From Pelosinus propionicus DSM 13327 (lineage in GTDB: Bacteria; Bacillota; Negativicutes; DSM-13327), in the NCBI RefSeq assembly GCF_900114615.1, contig NZ_FOTS01000010.1:1-64000 (forward strand): a stretch of 64,000 nucleotides of DNA, written 5' to 3'. The translations under genes were made by a program, and so were the position numbers. The notes under the pieces were generated by a model. The model was not told the origin of the DNA and searched no databases. It was given only the letters and a program-made list of their open reading frames with translations. Within the stretch, counting starts at the first letter, position 1, and each line of letters starts with the position of its first letter. This document shows, piece by piece, positions 17,128 through 25,589 of this stretch.

Positions 17128-18096
17128 ATGGTTATGTTTTTAGAAAAGTTAGCTGCGCTGGTTTGCAAGTATATGACGGCCTGGGTGTTAATTGCCTCAG
17201 CTATTGCTTTTGTAAACCCTGCTCCCTTCAAAATTGTCGGTCCATATATTTCCTATCTTCTAGGTGTGATTATGCTGGGAATGGGGCTCACTATGTCCTT
17301 GAAAGATTTTAGATTGGTTCTGACTAGACCAAAAGATGTTTTTTATGGTGTGAGTTTTCGTTATTTGATTATGCCGTTGGCAGGTTTTGGTGTAGCGAAA
17401 TTATTAGGGCTGCCACCAGCTTTAGCTGCAGGAATGGTGTTATTAGGAGCCGCTCCCAGCGGCACAGGTTCAAATGTCATGACTTACATTGCCAAAGGGG
17501 ATACAGCCCTTTCTATCACGGTTTCCAGTGTGAATACGATATTAGCTCCCGTTTTGACACCATATATCTTCCTACTATTGGCTGGTTCAATGATTCCTAT
17601 CGACGTTACCGTACTCCTTGTTGACATCGTCAAGATTGTATTAATCCCTGTGGCTGCAGGTGTTACCCTCCATATGGCAGCTCCTAATCTGGTGGAAAAG
17701 ATTATTAAAATTGTTCCTGCTGTGTCAGTTGTATTCATTATTACCATTTTGTCTTCTGTTGTCGCACTGAATGCTGCAAAAATGGCAACTGTCGCTTTGG
17801 TGCTATGCCTTGCCGTAATACTGCAAAATGTCTTAGGGCTGACCCTTGGTTATTATTCTTCAAAATCAGTTGGTATGTCTTCAAAGAAGTCACGGGCAAT
17901 TACATTTGAAATTGGCATGGAAAATTCAGGTCTCGCTGTCGCCCTTGCCTTGGCTCATCTTGATCCAATGGCGGCTTTGCCCGCTGCAGTTGGTGCTGTT
18001 TGGCAGTATATTAGCGGCAGTATACTAGCTAGTTATTGGTCAAATCGATCTCCAGGGGAAGAAAATACAGATAAAGATATTGTACTGGCAGAATAA
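17128..18096 (+). CDS. BASS family sodium-dependent transporter (PanS-like)
   Basis: The 322-aa protein has about nine to ten membrane segments and bile-acid:sodium-symporter motifs: LLGVIMLGMGLTMSLKDF, LLGAAPSGTGSNVMTYIAKGDTALSI (sodium-site region) and FEIGMENSGLAVALALAHLDP. Bacterial members move ketopantoate, pantothenate or other small organic acids. AGGAGG lies 8 nt before ATG 17128. It is the first gene behind the T-box and 36 nt ahead of the LarA-like gene. Its regulation by an amino-acid-responsive leader suggests a substrate related to amino-acid metabolism, perhaps a branched-chain 2-oxo or 2-hydroxy acid; that is an inference. Confidence 0.9.
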   Translation: MVMFLEKLAALVCKYMTAWVLIASAIAFVNPAPFKIVGPYISYLLGVIMLGMGLTMSLKDFRLVLTRPKDVFYGVSFRYLIMPLAGFGVAKLLGLPPALAAGMVLLGAAPSGTGSNVMTYIAKGDTALSITVSSVNTILAPVLTPYIFLLLAGSMIPIDVTVLLVDIVKIVLIPVAAGVTLHMAAPNLVEKIIKIVPAVSVVFIITILSSVVALNAAKMATVALVLCLAVILQNVLGLTLGYYSSKSVGMSSKKSRAITFEIGMENSGLAVALALAHLDPMAALPAAVGAVWQYISGSILASYWSNRSPGEENTDKDIVLAE

Positions 18097-18132
18097 AAAA
18101 GAGTATACCAGTGAAAAGGAAGGGATATTGCC

Positions 18133-19422
18133 ATGGAAAAGAATATTGCCTTAAAGTATGGTAATGAAGAAATGGTATTAACTATTGCAGAAGAAAATAT
18201 TCTGCAAGTTATCAAAAGTAATCCTATTGTTTTTGATAAATCGGAACTTGAGATTATACAAACAGCCCTGGAAAATCCCATTGGCAGTGAGAGGCTTGCC
18301 AATCTAGTACGAGAAAGAGAACGGGTTTGCGTTATTATCCCCGATATTACCCGCGCCTGGCAGAAAACAGACTTATATCTGCCATTGGTGGTTGAGGAAC
18401 TAAATCGGGGTGGAATAAGAGATGAAGATATTCTTTTTATCTGCGCATTGGGAACTCACCGTCCACAAACAAAAGAAGAGCACCGACTACTGTTAGGGCC
18501 AAAATTGGCCGATCGATTTCAAGTCATTGATCATAACTGCCAGGATCAGGATAATCTGATTGATTGCGGTACCACTTCTTTTGGTACACCTGTGCGGCTC
18601 AATAAAAAGGCAATGGAATGTGATCACCTTATTTTAACTGGCGGTATTGTTTATCATTTCCTTGCCGGGTGGTCCGGTGGTAAGAAATATGTGCTACCTG
18701 GTATTTCCTCCTATGAAACGGTTATGAAAAATCATGCCTTGTCACTTAATCCAATTAGAGGATTAGGACCTCATCCGGACGTCCGTTCCGGCAATGATGA
18801 TACCAATCTGATTCATTTGGATATGTTGGAGGCGGCCAGCCTTGCCAAACCAGCATTTCTTTTCAATGTTGTAACTGCAGAAGGAAGAATCGCAGGCGCT
18901 GTAGCAGGACATTTCAAGGATGCTCATGACAAAGGAAGGGAGCTTGTAGACGCCATTGATGGTGTAACCATACAGGAAAAAGCGGACTTAGTAATTGCTT
19001 CGGCAGGCGGTAGTCCGAAAGACGTAAATCTATATCAATCCATCAAAACACTGATTAATGCACGCGAAGCGACAAAGCCAGGCGGAACGATGATTATTCT
19101 GACTGAAAGCCCCGAAGGACTTGGCGGTAATGCAGACGTACAGAAAATGATTTTAGGTTATGACACCGTTTTGGAGCGGGAAGATGCTTTAAGAGCTGAT
19201 TATAGCATCTCAAAATATGTTGGCTATTATTTCTGCGAGTCGGCAGATAAATTTGATTTGCTATTAGTTTCATCCTTAGACCCTGATCTTTTAAAGAAAG
19301 CAAACATTACGATTGTTAAAACCCTAGATGAAGCACTTGAACTGGTTTATGCAAAGCGTGGACGTAACCTTAAAACTCATATCATGCCCCATGGGGCAAA
19401 CACATTGCCTAGACTTGCATAA
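18133..19422 (+). CDS. LarA-family nickel-dependent 2-hydroxyacid racemase
   Basis: The 429-aa protein is a lactate racemase homologue (DUF2088 plus the C-terminal LarA domain). Residues of the nickel-pincer site are present: THRPQT (His near 108), YHFLAGWSGGKKYVLPG (His near 174, Lys near 184) and KNHALSLN (His near 200). LarA enzymes need the pincer cofactor made by LarB, LarC and LarE, and none of those genes is in the window. LarA homologues act on various 2-hydroxy acids, so lactate is only one option. It shares the T-box transcript with the BASS transporter and ends at a strong terminator. GGAAGG lies 10 nt before the ATG. Confidence 0.88.
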   Translation: MEKNIALKYGNEEMVLTIAEENILQVIKSNPIVFDKSELEIIQTALENPIGSERLANLVRERERVCVIIPDITRAWQKTDLYLPLVVEELNRGGIRDEDILFICALGTHRPQTKEEHRLLLGPKLADRFQVIDHNCQDQDNLIDCGTTSFGTPVRLNKKAMECDHLILTGGIVYHFLAGWSGGKKYVLPGISSYETVMKNHALSLNPIRGLGPHPDVRSGNDDTNLIHLDMLEAASLAKPAFLFNVVTAEGRIAGAVAGHFKDAHDKGRELVDAIDGVTIQEKADLVIASAGGSPKDVNLYQSIKTLINAREATKPGGTMIILTESPEGLGGNADVQKMILGYDTVLEREDALRADYSISKYVGYYFCESADKFDLLLVSSLDPDLLKKANITIVKTLDEALELVYAKRGRNLKTHIMPHGANTLPRLA

Positions 19423-19460
19423 TTTAAAAAAATGATTTCATTGATAAATTTTGCTAATAG

Positions 19461-19499
19461 AAAGAGTCGTCAACCTCATACAGAGGTAGACGACTCTTT
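19461..19499. terminator. Bidirectional terminator
   Basis: AAAGAGTCGTC-AACCTC pairs with GAGGT-A-GACGACTCTTT around ATACA. It separates the LarA-like gene from the converging TonB-receptor gene. Confidence 0.85.
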
Positions 19500-19602
19500 G
19501 TGGATAAGCCTGTTAATAACATGTGAATAGCTGTTGATAACTTTAATTTCATCATTTTTCCAGGCCCAAGGGTTTAAGATGTTAAATTATAGCGTGGGCA
19601 CA

Positions 19603-21519
19603 TTATATACGTCGTTCAACACCGAATGTAAACGAACGGCTGGGCATTGGGAACTTTCCTGGTGTAGTAGTTTGGCTAATAAGCTCATATGCTTCATTGG
19701 TTAAGTTGTAACCCTTGAGATAAAAGCGCGTATTCTGATCAGCCTGATAGCCCGCTGTCAAATCCAGTGCTAAATAGGAGTTATCGGTATATGCTTTCGT
19801 ACTTCGTCCAGTTGCAGTCTGCAAGGTTAAACCAACATCCCATTTCTCCTGATGATAATCTGCTCCCACAAAATAGCCATTCGGTCGCGCGTTCAATGGA
19901 TCTAATTGATAGTTAGTTGATTTCGCCTTGTCTAATATCTTCCCTTTAGAATATGAATACCCTACCTTTACGTTCCACTGATCCGATAGTATTTTTGCTG
20001 CACTGATTTCAAGTCCTTGGCGCTTCTCACGATTCACATTTTCATATATGCCAGGAGCACCAGAGTCACCAGGAACCCACTTAATTGCGTTATTTAGGCG
20101 AGTACTGTAAACACTGGCCTGCAATGTGGTATTCTGATCCACTTGCCGATTGATTCCCAGCGTGACCGTATCGCTTTGTTCCTGTTTTAAATCTTTATTC
20201 CCTTTCATACTTGAATTATCTGCATACAACATCTTTAAAGTTGGATTCTTCACCCCTTGTCCCCAGGACAAATATACATTAGTATTGTTTGACAGTTCTT
20301 TATTAACCGAGATATGAGATGTAACGTCATTACCGAAGATACTTTGATGATCAAGACGGCTGCCCAACGTTAAGGACCACTGGTCACCCATCTTCCAGCG
20401 GTTTTCTGCAAATAAAGAGGTACTTGTCACATCACCGCTTGTCGTTGTATTGCTGCTAATTTCATCAAAATGCTCTTTTCGTGTTTCCGCACCACCAACC
20501 AGTGTATATCGATCATTTATGGTCCAGCTTTGCTGCCATTCGGCACCTGTTGCTTTAAGATCATGCCAGTAGGGGCTGCCATAGTGCGCTGTCGCTTCAT
20601 CGTTGTTCTGATAAATTCGGAAATAATCCTGCGCTCCTTTTGTTTTGTTCCAAGAATAGGTCAAAGCGACATTTAAATCAGAAGTACTTCGGCGACTGTT
20701 AGGATAGGTAACAATTTCCGTTGCTGGTGTTTTCAAATTCAACCCATAACCGTTATTTTCCTCCATCCGTTCAACTTCCAGTGCCAGCGAGCTGTCGTCT
20801 CCCAACTGCTTTTCGAGATACAAACTTTCATAATCCCTATCAATTTCACTCGAATTAAACTCCAGGATCTTTCCGCTGCGAGGACTTTTGTAGTCGAAAT
20901 TACCACGCTTTTGTTTTTCCATAGTCAATACATAGCTAATATCATTGTCTACACCTTCGGTAACCAGACTGTAGCGCTCCGAATTCCAAGTGCCGAATTC
21001 AGTGCTAACGACTGTCCGGTCCTCCTTGGCTTTTTTGGTGATGATATTAATAACGCCTCCCATAGCGCTGCTGCCGTACAAGGCCGAGTTAGGGCCACGA
21101 ACAATTTCAATACGTTCAATATTTTTTACAGCCAGATTGTCAATATTGACTGCCCGGCTGTTACCGCTAACAATCAAATGTCCCCAATTCATTTTTCTGC
21201 CGTTGACAAGCACCATAACGCGGTCATCGCCGTTGATAATTGGGTAAGAGGCAAAATTACTTGTCCCGATACTGACATTATTGTCTTTTAGGATATCCGA
21301 TACTTTCGTATATGCCTTTTTCTCAATCATTTCATTCTCAATTACCGTAACATTGGCAGCTACTTCGCTTTTCTTTACTGGTATACGATTGGCCGTTACA
21401 ACATATTCGTCAAACTCAAAGCTTTGCTCTTCTTCAGCTGCAGCAATATCCGTCATACCTGTCAATGATATCGCACTGCAAATCAGCGCACATAACAACT
21501 TCTGTTTTTGTTTACTCAC
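19603..21519 (-). CDS. TonB-dependent outer-membrane receptor
   Basis: The protein is 638 aa. A signal peptide (LLCALICSAISLTGMTDIAAA) is followed by a TonB-box-like DEYVVTANRIPV and a plug domain with VMVLVNGRKMN and IERIEIVRGPNSALYGSSAMGG. The 22-strand barrel ends in SFTFGVERRI. The size and motifs suit a BtuB/FepA-like siderophore or haem/cobalamin receptor. The start is GTG 21519, with GAGG 8 nt upstream. A Fur-box-like sequence in the promoter points to iron control. No siderophore ABC transporter or TonB gene is adjacent. It is clear evidence that the organism has an outer membrane. Confidence 0.92.
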   Translation of the reverse strand: MSKQKQKLLCALICSAISLTGMTDIAAAEEEQSFEFDEYVVTANRIPVKKSEVAANVTVIENEMIEKKAYTKVSDILKDNNVSIGTSNFASYPIINGDDRVMVLVNGRKMNWGHLIVSGNSRAVNIDNLAVKNIERIEIVRGPNSALYGSSAMGGVINIITKKAKEDRTVVSTEFGTWNSERYSLVTEGVDNDISYVLTMEKQKRGNFDYKSPRSGKILEFNSSEIDRDYESLYLEKQLGDDSSLALEVERMEENNGYGLNLKTPATEIVTYPNSRRSTSDLNVALTYSWNKTKGAQDYFRIYQNNDEATAHYGSPYWHDLKATGAEWQQSWTINDRYTLVGGAETRKEHFDEISSNTTTSGDVTSTSLFAENRWKMGDQWSLTLGSRLDHQSIFGNDVTSHISVNKELSNNTNVYLSWGQGVKNPTLKMLYADNSSMKGNKDLKQEQSDTVTLGINRQVDQNTTLQASVYSTRLNNAIKWVPGDSGAPGIYENVNREKRQGLEISAAKILSDQWNVKVGYSYSKGKILDKAKSTNYQLDPLNARPNGYFVGADYHQEKWDVGLTLQTATGRSTKAYTDNSYLALDLTAGYQADQNTRFYLKGYNLTNEAYELISQTTTPGKFPMPSRSFTFGVERRI

Positions 21520-21545
21520 TACACAACCTCGCTCTTACATATTTT

Positions 21546-21564
21546 GATATTGATTATCTTTATC
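21546..21564 (-). promoter_or_regulatory. Fur box of the TonB receptor
   Basis: GATATTGATTATCTTTATC matches the 19-bp Fur consensus GATAATGATAATCATTATC at 16 of 19 positions. It lies 27-45 nt upstream of the receptor start. Confidence 0.75.
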
Positions 21565-21800
21565 AATTATACCAATATTTCTTTTTCTGTCAAATTTTAC
21601 TGAACAGAAATAAAAGCTGTCTCATAGAATAAAAAATAAGTCCCTTATATTAGACATTCTAGAGTACGTCTAATGCAAGAAGACTCAACTCCTTTACGAT
21701 TCTGAGATATAAATGTAAGCTATGAACGAAGGTTGATCATCTTGTTGCACTCAGCAGCTCAATAAGGTGAAAATTTATCTTACATATGAATAATAAATCA

Positions 21801-21845
21801 CAAAAAAAATGAACCATGCATAGGATATTTTTCCTAAGCATGGTT
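21801..21845 (-). terminator. Terminator of the 29-codon gene
   Basis: On the minus strand, AACCATGC and TAGGA arms pair around a short AT loop (21812-21845), and a run of eight T follows (21802-21809 on the + strand as A). It lies about 35 nt past the stop of the small gene. Confidence 0.8.
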
Positions 21846-21878
21846 TTAAGATTTACTGTTGTACATTACTATATTCAT

Positions 21879-21968
21879 TTAATCATGAAATCCTGTTTTC
21901 TGCATGATTTCGCCCTGTCTTTTCAATTCTTCAATAATAAAAGCACCTATTTTCTTTAATACTGTCAT
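21879..21968 (-). CDS. Small peptide, 29 aa
   Basis: The frame reads MTVLKKIGAFI and continues to ...QKTGFHD. AGGAG (21977-21981) lies 8 nt before the ATG and an intrinsic terminator follows the stop, so this is a complete miniature gene. The N-terminal half is amphipathic (VLKKIGAFIIEELKRQ), with alternating basic, hydrophobic and acidic residues. It could be a membrane-surface peptide, a signal peptide-like pheromone or a small regulatory protein. I recognise no family. It is too short for usual gene finders. Confidence 0.6.
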   Translation of the reverse strand: MTVLKKIGAFIIEELKRQGEIMQKTGFHD

Positions 21969-22121
21969 GTTTATCACTCCTTTATTTTTACCATTTATTG
22001 TCCTTGATGTAAATATATATTAATCAATAATTATTGTCAATTAAAAAGTTTATTCTATTAAAAAACGCAATTTGGTAAATTATAAATATTACATATTGCT
22101 AGAATTGCCTGTAAATACTGA

Positions 22122-22149
22122 AATCGCCTCACCCGAAGGTAAGACGATT
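22122..22149 (-). terminator. Hairpin after the 22165 gene
   Basis: AATCG at 22122 and CGATT at 22149 close an imperfect stem with an ACC-CGAA-GGT top, located just past the stop of the minus-strand gene. The T-run is poor. Confidence 0.45.
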
Positions 22150-22164
22150 CATTTCTTCATCCTC

Positions 22165-22398
22165 TTAAAATACAATTGGATAGTCTTTCTTTAATCTTTT
22201 TACCTTTAACTCATCTACCGCAGTATATTTTTCTTCGGCAACTTCTCTAACCTTTTCCTCAATCACCAATTGAAAAAGAGCAGATTCTACATCTTCATGG
22301 TCACTTCCCAACACTGAGTTTATTTCTTCCGCAGTCATTTCGCCATAATCATATAATAAGCACAAGATATCAGCTTGTAGAAATTCTAAATACTCCAT
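22165..22398 (-). CDS. Small winged-helix-like protein, 77 aa
   Basis: The start is ATG 22398 (MEYLEFLQADILCLLY). AGGAGA lies 6-7 nt upstream, and a longer frame starting at 22416 would overlap that site. The sequence has DNA-binding winged-helix character: GEMTAEEINSVLGSDHEDVESALFQLVIEEKVREV resembles helix-turn-helix plus wing, followed by EEKYTAVDELKVKRL. It might be a small regulator or a domain of a larger family. It stands alone. Coding status is well supported by ribosome site and composition; function is not established. Confidence 0.65.
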   Translation of the reverse strand: MEYLEFLQADILCLLYDYGEMTAEEINSVLGSDHEDVESALFQLVIEEKVREVAEEKYTAVDELKVKRLKKDYPIVF

Positions 22399-22793
22399 AA
22401 AATCTCTCCTGCTCAATTATTTATTATTTAGTATATCCCACGATTCATCTATCAATAAATATGGTGTTACAATTCATAATGAGAATACTTGTAACTAACA
22501 AATCCTTAAGCAATTAGGCCTAAGGATTATTATTTTGCACATTATCGTTTGCGAAATTATAACGGGGATCAATAAAATTTATTTCATATTTTTAGAGAAT
22601 CATTTTTCTCCCTTTTTCTAACTGAATATAACTATCTCCATATTATTTTATGTATGATCATTATTAAAGGTTACATAGCACATTATAGACTCTCATCAAA
22701 ATAAAAAAATACGACTCTATTATTATTTTGCTTTTCAACTATAAAAATGGGAGAATATTTTATGATCTCTATTGTGGGATTACATGGATAGAA
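22399..22793. other. AT-rich intergenic stretch
   Basis: No gene is seen. AATCCTTA...TAAGGATT (22501-22528) forms a hairpin followed by ATTATTATTTT on the + strand, but no + gene ends there. The right edge holds the long inverted repeat of 22762-22817. Confidence 0.5.
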
Positions 22794-22817
22794 TTATAAT
22801 CCCACAATAGAGATCAT
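22762..22817 (-). terminator. Long inverted repeat overlapping the lysE stop
   Basis: A perfect 21-bp arm at 22762-22782 matches 22797-22817 around a 14-nt loop. The right arm contains the last codons of the lysE-like gene, so the hairpin forms at the very end of that message. The following minus-strand sequence is AT-rich but not a clean T-run. Confidence 0.65.
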
Positions 22818-23408
22818 ACCTAACAAAATTATAATAATACCTGCTATTTTATTAGTCTGAACAATAACATGTGGCGTTACTCTGCTGCGAAAAAGACATA
22901 CAATACTGGTGAGGACACCCCACCAAAGCGCTGAGCCAATAAAGACACCTAAAGAAGCTAACAGTGTAGTAGGCATATCTCTTACTGACAAGGCAATACC
23001 AAAGGATGAAAAAAACGCAATAAAGGTAAAGATGGTAACTGGATTGGTCAATGTCAAAAGAAATACTCCTGTACAAAGCCGATAAGAACTATGCTTTGAA
23101 CCTTTGTTATCGGATATACTTCTTGGTTGTGCACGAAAACTTGCAATCCCAAGAAGAATAATAAATGCTCCCCCTCCCCATCGAAAGACAGTGTCATATT
23201 CAGAAATAAAAACTGTAAGTATGCTCAGTCCGGCTGCTGCTCCCGCCCCATATAATGCATCAGCCAGCGCAGCTCCCATCCCTACCATAAGACCAGATAT
23301 GCGTCCTTCACTTAAGGTATATCGTATACAAATTAAATTGACAGGCCCAATTGGAGCAGCGAGAATAAAACCGATAACAATACATTTCATCAGAAGAATA
23401 TCATTCAT
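22794..23408 (-). CDS. LysE/RhtB family exporter
   Basis: The 204-aa membrane protein has six predicted helices and the LysE signatures GFILAAPIGPVNLICIRYTLSEGR near the start and LTLTNPVTIFTFIAFFSSFG in the middle. Such proteins export amino acids or related small solutes. The start is ATG 23408 (MNDILLMK), where TAGGAG lies about 8 nt upstream. The upstream extension to 23507 has no ribosome site. The gene is divergent from the acyl-CoA ligase at 23555, and no regulator is next to it. The exported substrate is unknown. Confidence 0.88.
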   Translation of the reverse strand: MNDILLMKCIVIGFILAAPIGPVNLICIRYTLSEGRISGLMVGMGAALADALYGAGAAAGLSILTVFISEYDTVFRWGGGAFIILLGIASFRAQPRSISDNKGSKHSSYRLCTGVFLLTLTNPVTIFTFIAFFSSFGIALSVRDMPTTLLASLGVFIGSALWWGVLTSIVCLFRSRVTPHVIVQTNKIAGIIIILLGMISIVGL

Positions 23409-23554
23409 CGAATAGTCTCCTATAAAAGAATCTAGTAACAGTGTCCGCAAAAATTTTAATGAATATACTTTCCCTTTACTATGCATAAGGGTTATTTGTG
23501 CGGACATAATGAAAAAGAATGATAAAAAGCATTATTATCGTTATAGGAGAAATT

Positions 23555-24883
23555 ATGATTGCAGAAATGATTGATAGAACACTGCGGCGCTTTGAAGAAC
23601 GGAATTGCCAGCCTGTAGTTGTCAAAAAAGCAAGCACCTTTTTCCACGGAATGATGGAATATGGGATGAAGCCGGAGTTAATTACTGCCGTTCAAGAGCG
23701 ACGGCTACGTAACACGATACATTATGTATATGCACATTCTCCTTTTTACCAGCAGCTGTTTAAAAAATGTGCAATACGCCCGGAGAATATACGAAAAGCG
23801 TCTGATTTGCAACAGCTTGAATTCACTACTTCCAGTGATATCCGACAATGGCAGGACTTCTTATGTGTCCCTGAAGAGAGATTGTCGGCAGTTTTTACAA
23901 CATCCGGTACAACAGGTGAACCTAAAAGAATGTATTATACCTATAAAGAAATACAAATGTTATCCAATCTTTATGGTGCAGCACTTCGTATGGCTCATGC
24001 GGGAAGACTAGTTGCCCTAATTGCGTTACCCATTGGACATGGGCTGTGGATTGGCGGCTCTAGTGTACAGCGCGCTGTAGAGCGTGCAGGCGGATTACCA
24101 CTAAATGCCGGTGCAGATAATCCTCAAGAAACAATCCGCTGGATGAAACTCTTTTCCCCCAACGTGATTTTCTCCTCCCCTTCTTATATGACAGCCCTAA
24201 CCCGCGAAGCGCAGCAATTAGGGTATCACTCTTCCATTGATAAGATCATCTTGGTAGGTGAAATATTAACTTTAGCACATAAGCAATTCTTTAATGATTA
24301 CTGGGGCGCGGGTATCTTTGATAGCTATGGTTCAACAGAAATTGGCGGCGCTCAAACTATTTCTCTTCCAGAATGCAGCGCCTTTCATCTGAATGATCTG
24401 CATCTTATCACAGAGATCATTAATCCGTTTACTGGTAAACCAGCTGATGAAGGCGAATTGGTATTTACCACGATCCGCAGAGAAGGAATGCCATTGATTC
24501 GCTATCGGTCAGGTGACAGAGCACGCTGGGCAAAATGCAGCTGCTGGCTGCCGCTGCAGGCAGTTAAGATTAAAGGAAGAACTGACGACATGATTGTCGT
24601 CGGCGACATGAATTTATATGGGCGAGTCATAGCAGATGCTGTAAGTACTGTTTCTGCTACTACTGGCAGGGTACTACTAACAGTAGGCAAAGAAAATCTT
24701 AATGATAAATTGACAATTACAGTAGAAGGCACTCCTCAAAAAGATTCCGTACAAGAAGCTTTGTTAACAACCTATCCAGAGCTGACAACGAACATGAAAA
24801 ATGGTAATTTATCTTTACTGATTGAAACAGTATTTGATCTTGGCTCGCAAGTTAAGGATGTCAAAATAATAGACCTCCGCTGA
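23555..24883 (+). CDS. PaaK-like AMP-dependent acyl-CoA ligase
   Basis: At 442 aa this is a phenylacetate-CoA ligase/coenzyme F390 synthetase-like member of the ANL adenylating superfamily. Motifs in order are the P-loop TTSGTTGEPKRMYYTYKE (near residue 125), an aromatic-acid-pocket region, YGSTEIGG (near 260), and the hinge region RSGDRARW followed by KIKGRTDDMIVV. It converts a carboxylic acid to an acyl-AMP and then a CoA thioester. The start is ATG 23555 behind TAGGAGA, not the in-frame ATG 23519. It stands alone between the divergent LysE gene and a terminator. The acid substrate is unknown. Confidence 0.85.
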   Translation: MIAEMIDRTLRRFEERNCQPVVVKKASTFFHGMMEYGMKPELITAVQERRLRNTIHYVYAHSPFYQQLFKKCAIRPENIRKASDLQQLEFTTSSDIRQWQDFLCVPEERLSAVFTTSGTTGEPKRMYYTYKEIQMLSNLYGAALRMAHAGRLVALIALPIGHGLWIGGSSVQRAVERAGGLPLNAGADNPQETIRWMKLFSPNVIFSSPSYMTALTREAQQLGYHSSIDKIILVGEILTLAHKQFFNDYWGAGIFDSYGSTEIGGAQTISLPECSAFHLNDLHLITEIINPFTGKPADEGELVFTTIRREGMPLIRYRSGDRARWAKCSCWLPLQAVKIKGRTDDMIVVGDMNLYGRVIADAVSTVSATTGRVLLTVGKENLNDKLTITVEGTPQKDSVQEALLTTYPELTTNMKNGNLSLLIETVFDLGSQVKDVKIIDLR

Positions 24884-24896
24884 TACTTTCCATAGG

Positions 24897-24948
24897 AAAA
24901 ATCCCACTATAATGAAGAGCTATGCCTTCTCATTATAGTGGGATTTTT
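24897..24948. terminator. Bidirectional intrinsic terminator
   Basis: Eighteen nucleotides at 24897-24914 (AAAAATCCCAC...) pair with 24931-24948 (...GTGGGATTTTT). It separates the ligase gene from the converging yjdM gene. Confidence 0.9.
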
Positions 24949-24991
24949 CTATGCTCGTTTCTTTATACATCTTACCTATAGATTCATGTTT

Positions 24992-25327
24992 CTATAGCTT
25001 TTTAACAAATTCAGATTTTAATTTCATGGCTCCAAAACCTTCAATATGACAATCAATATTATGATCACCATCAACTAGACGTATATTCTTTACTTTCGTA
25101 CCTATTTTTAAAGCCGATGAGCTTCCTTTTACTTTTAGATCCTTAATAATTGTTATAGAATCACCATCGCTTAAGACATTTCCATTTGCATCTTTTATAC
25201 TCTTTTTTTCTTCACTATTGTCTCCATCTACAGTCCACTCATGACTGCATTCTGGACAGATTAAAAGACTTCCATCTTCATAAGTATACTCCGATTTACA
25301 TTTTGGGCAATTTGGCAAATCCATCAT
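24992..25327 (-). CDS. yjdM: YjdM/PhnA family zinc-ribbon protein
   Basis: About 111 aa. A zinc ribbon at the N-terminus ([25 protein letters not shown]) is followed by the PhnA domain ([55 protein letters not shown]). Despite the historic 'alkylphosphonate utilisation' name, the family function is not settled. Four consecutive ATG codons lie at 25324-25333 behind TGGAGA; 25327 is chosen by spacing and could be off by one codon. It is a single gene, ending at a shared terminator. Confidence 0.88.
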   Translation of the reverse strand: MMDLPNCPKCKSEYTYEDGSLLICPECSHEWTVDGDNSEEKKSIKDANGNVLSDGDSITIIKDLKVKGSSSALKIGTKVKNIRLVDGDHNIDCHIEGFGAMKLKSEFVKKL

Positions 25328-25474
25328 CATCATTTCTCCATTCATTATTGCTCATGTTTGATATAAGAGTTTGTAAATTTATGAAAACATCACAATCTTC
25401 TTATACGCAAATATACTATCATAGTTTACTAAGATTGACAAATCTTCCTACAAATTCGTTCTAATCTACAGGCT

Positions 25475-25545
25475 TTAGTGAAGCAATCTCTCATTGCAAA
25501 CAGGGAAATTGCTTGGCTGACGCTCGCAATGACAGAGATACACGG
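25475..25545. repeat. Degenerate dispersed repeat, copy 2
   Basis: GTGAAGCAATCTCTCATTGC ... GAAATTGCTTGG ... GCTCGCAATGACAGAGATA has the inverted-repeat plan of the element at 5825-5901. The pairs GAAGCAATCTC/AAATTGCTT and TCATTGC/GCAATGA can fold on themselves. It lies in a 145-nt gap between yjdM and the radical SAM gene. Confidence 0.55.
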
Positions 25546-25589
25546 GCAAAGGTAAGAAAACACTCTGAAATGATAGGACAGGAAGAATT

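Noticed and set aside
21600-21800. Possible insertion-sequence end (GCTGTCTCAT near 21615)
   Set aside because: No matching inverted end or transposase fragment is seen nearby.
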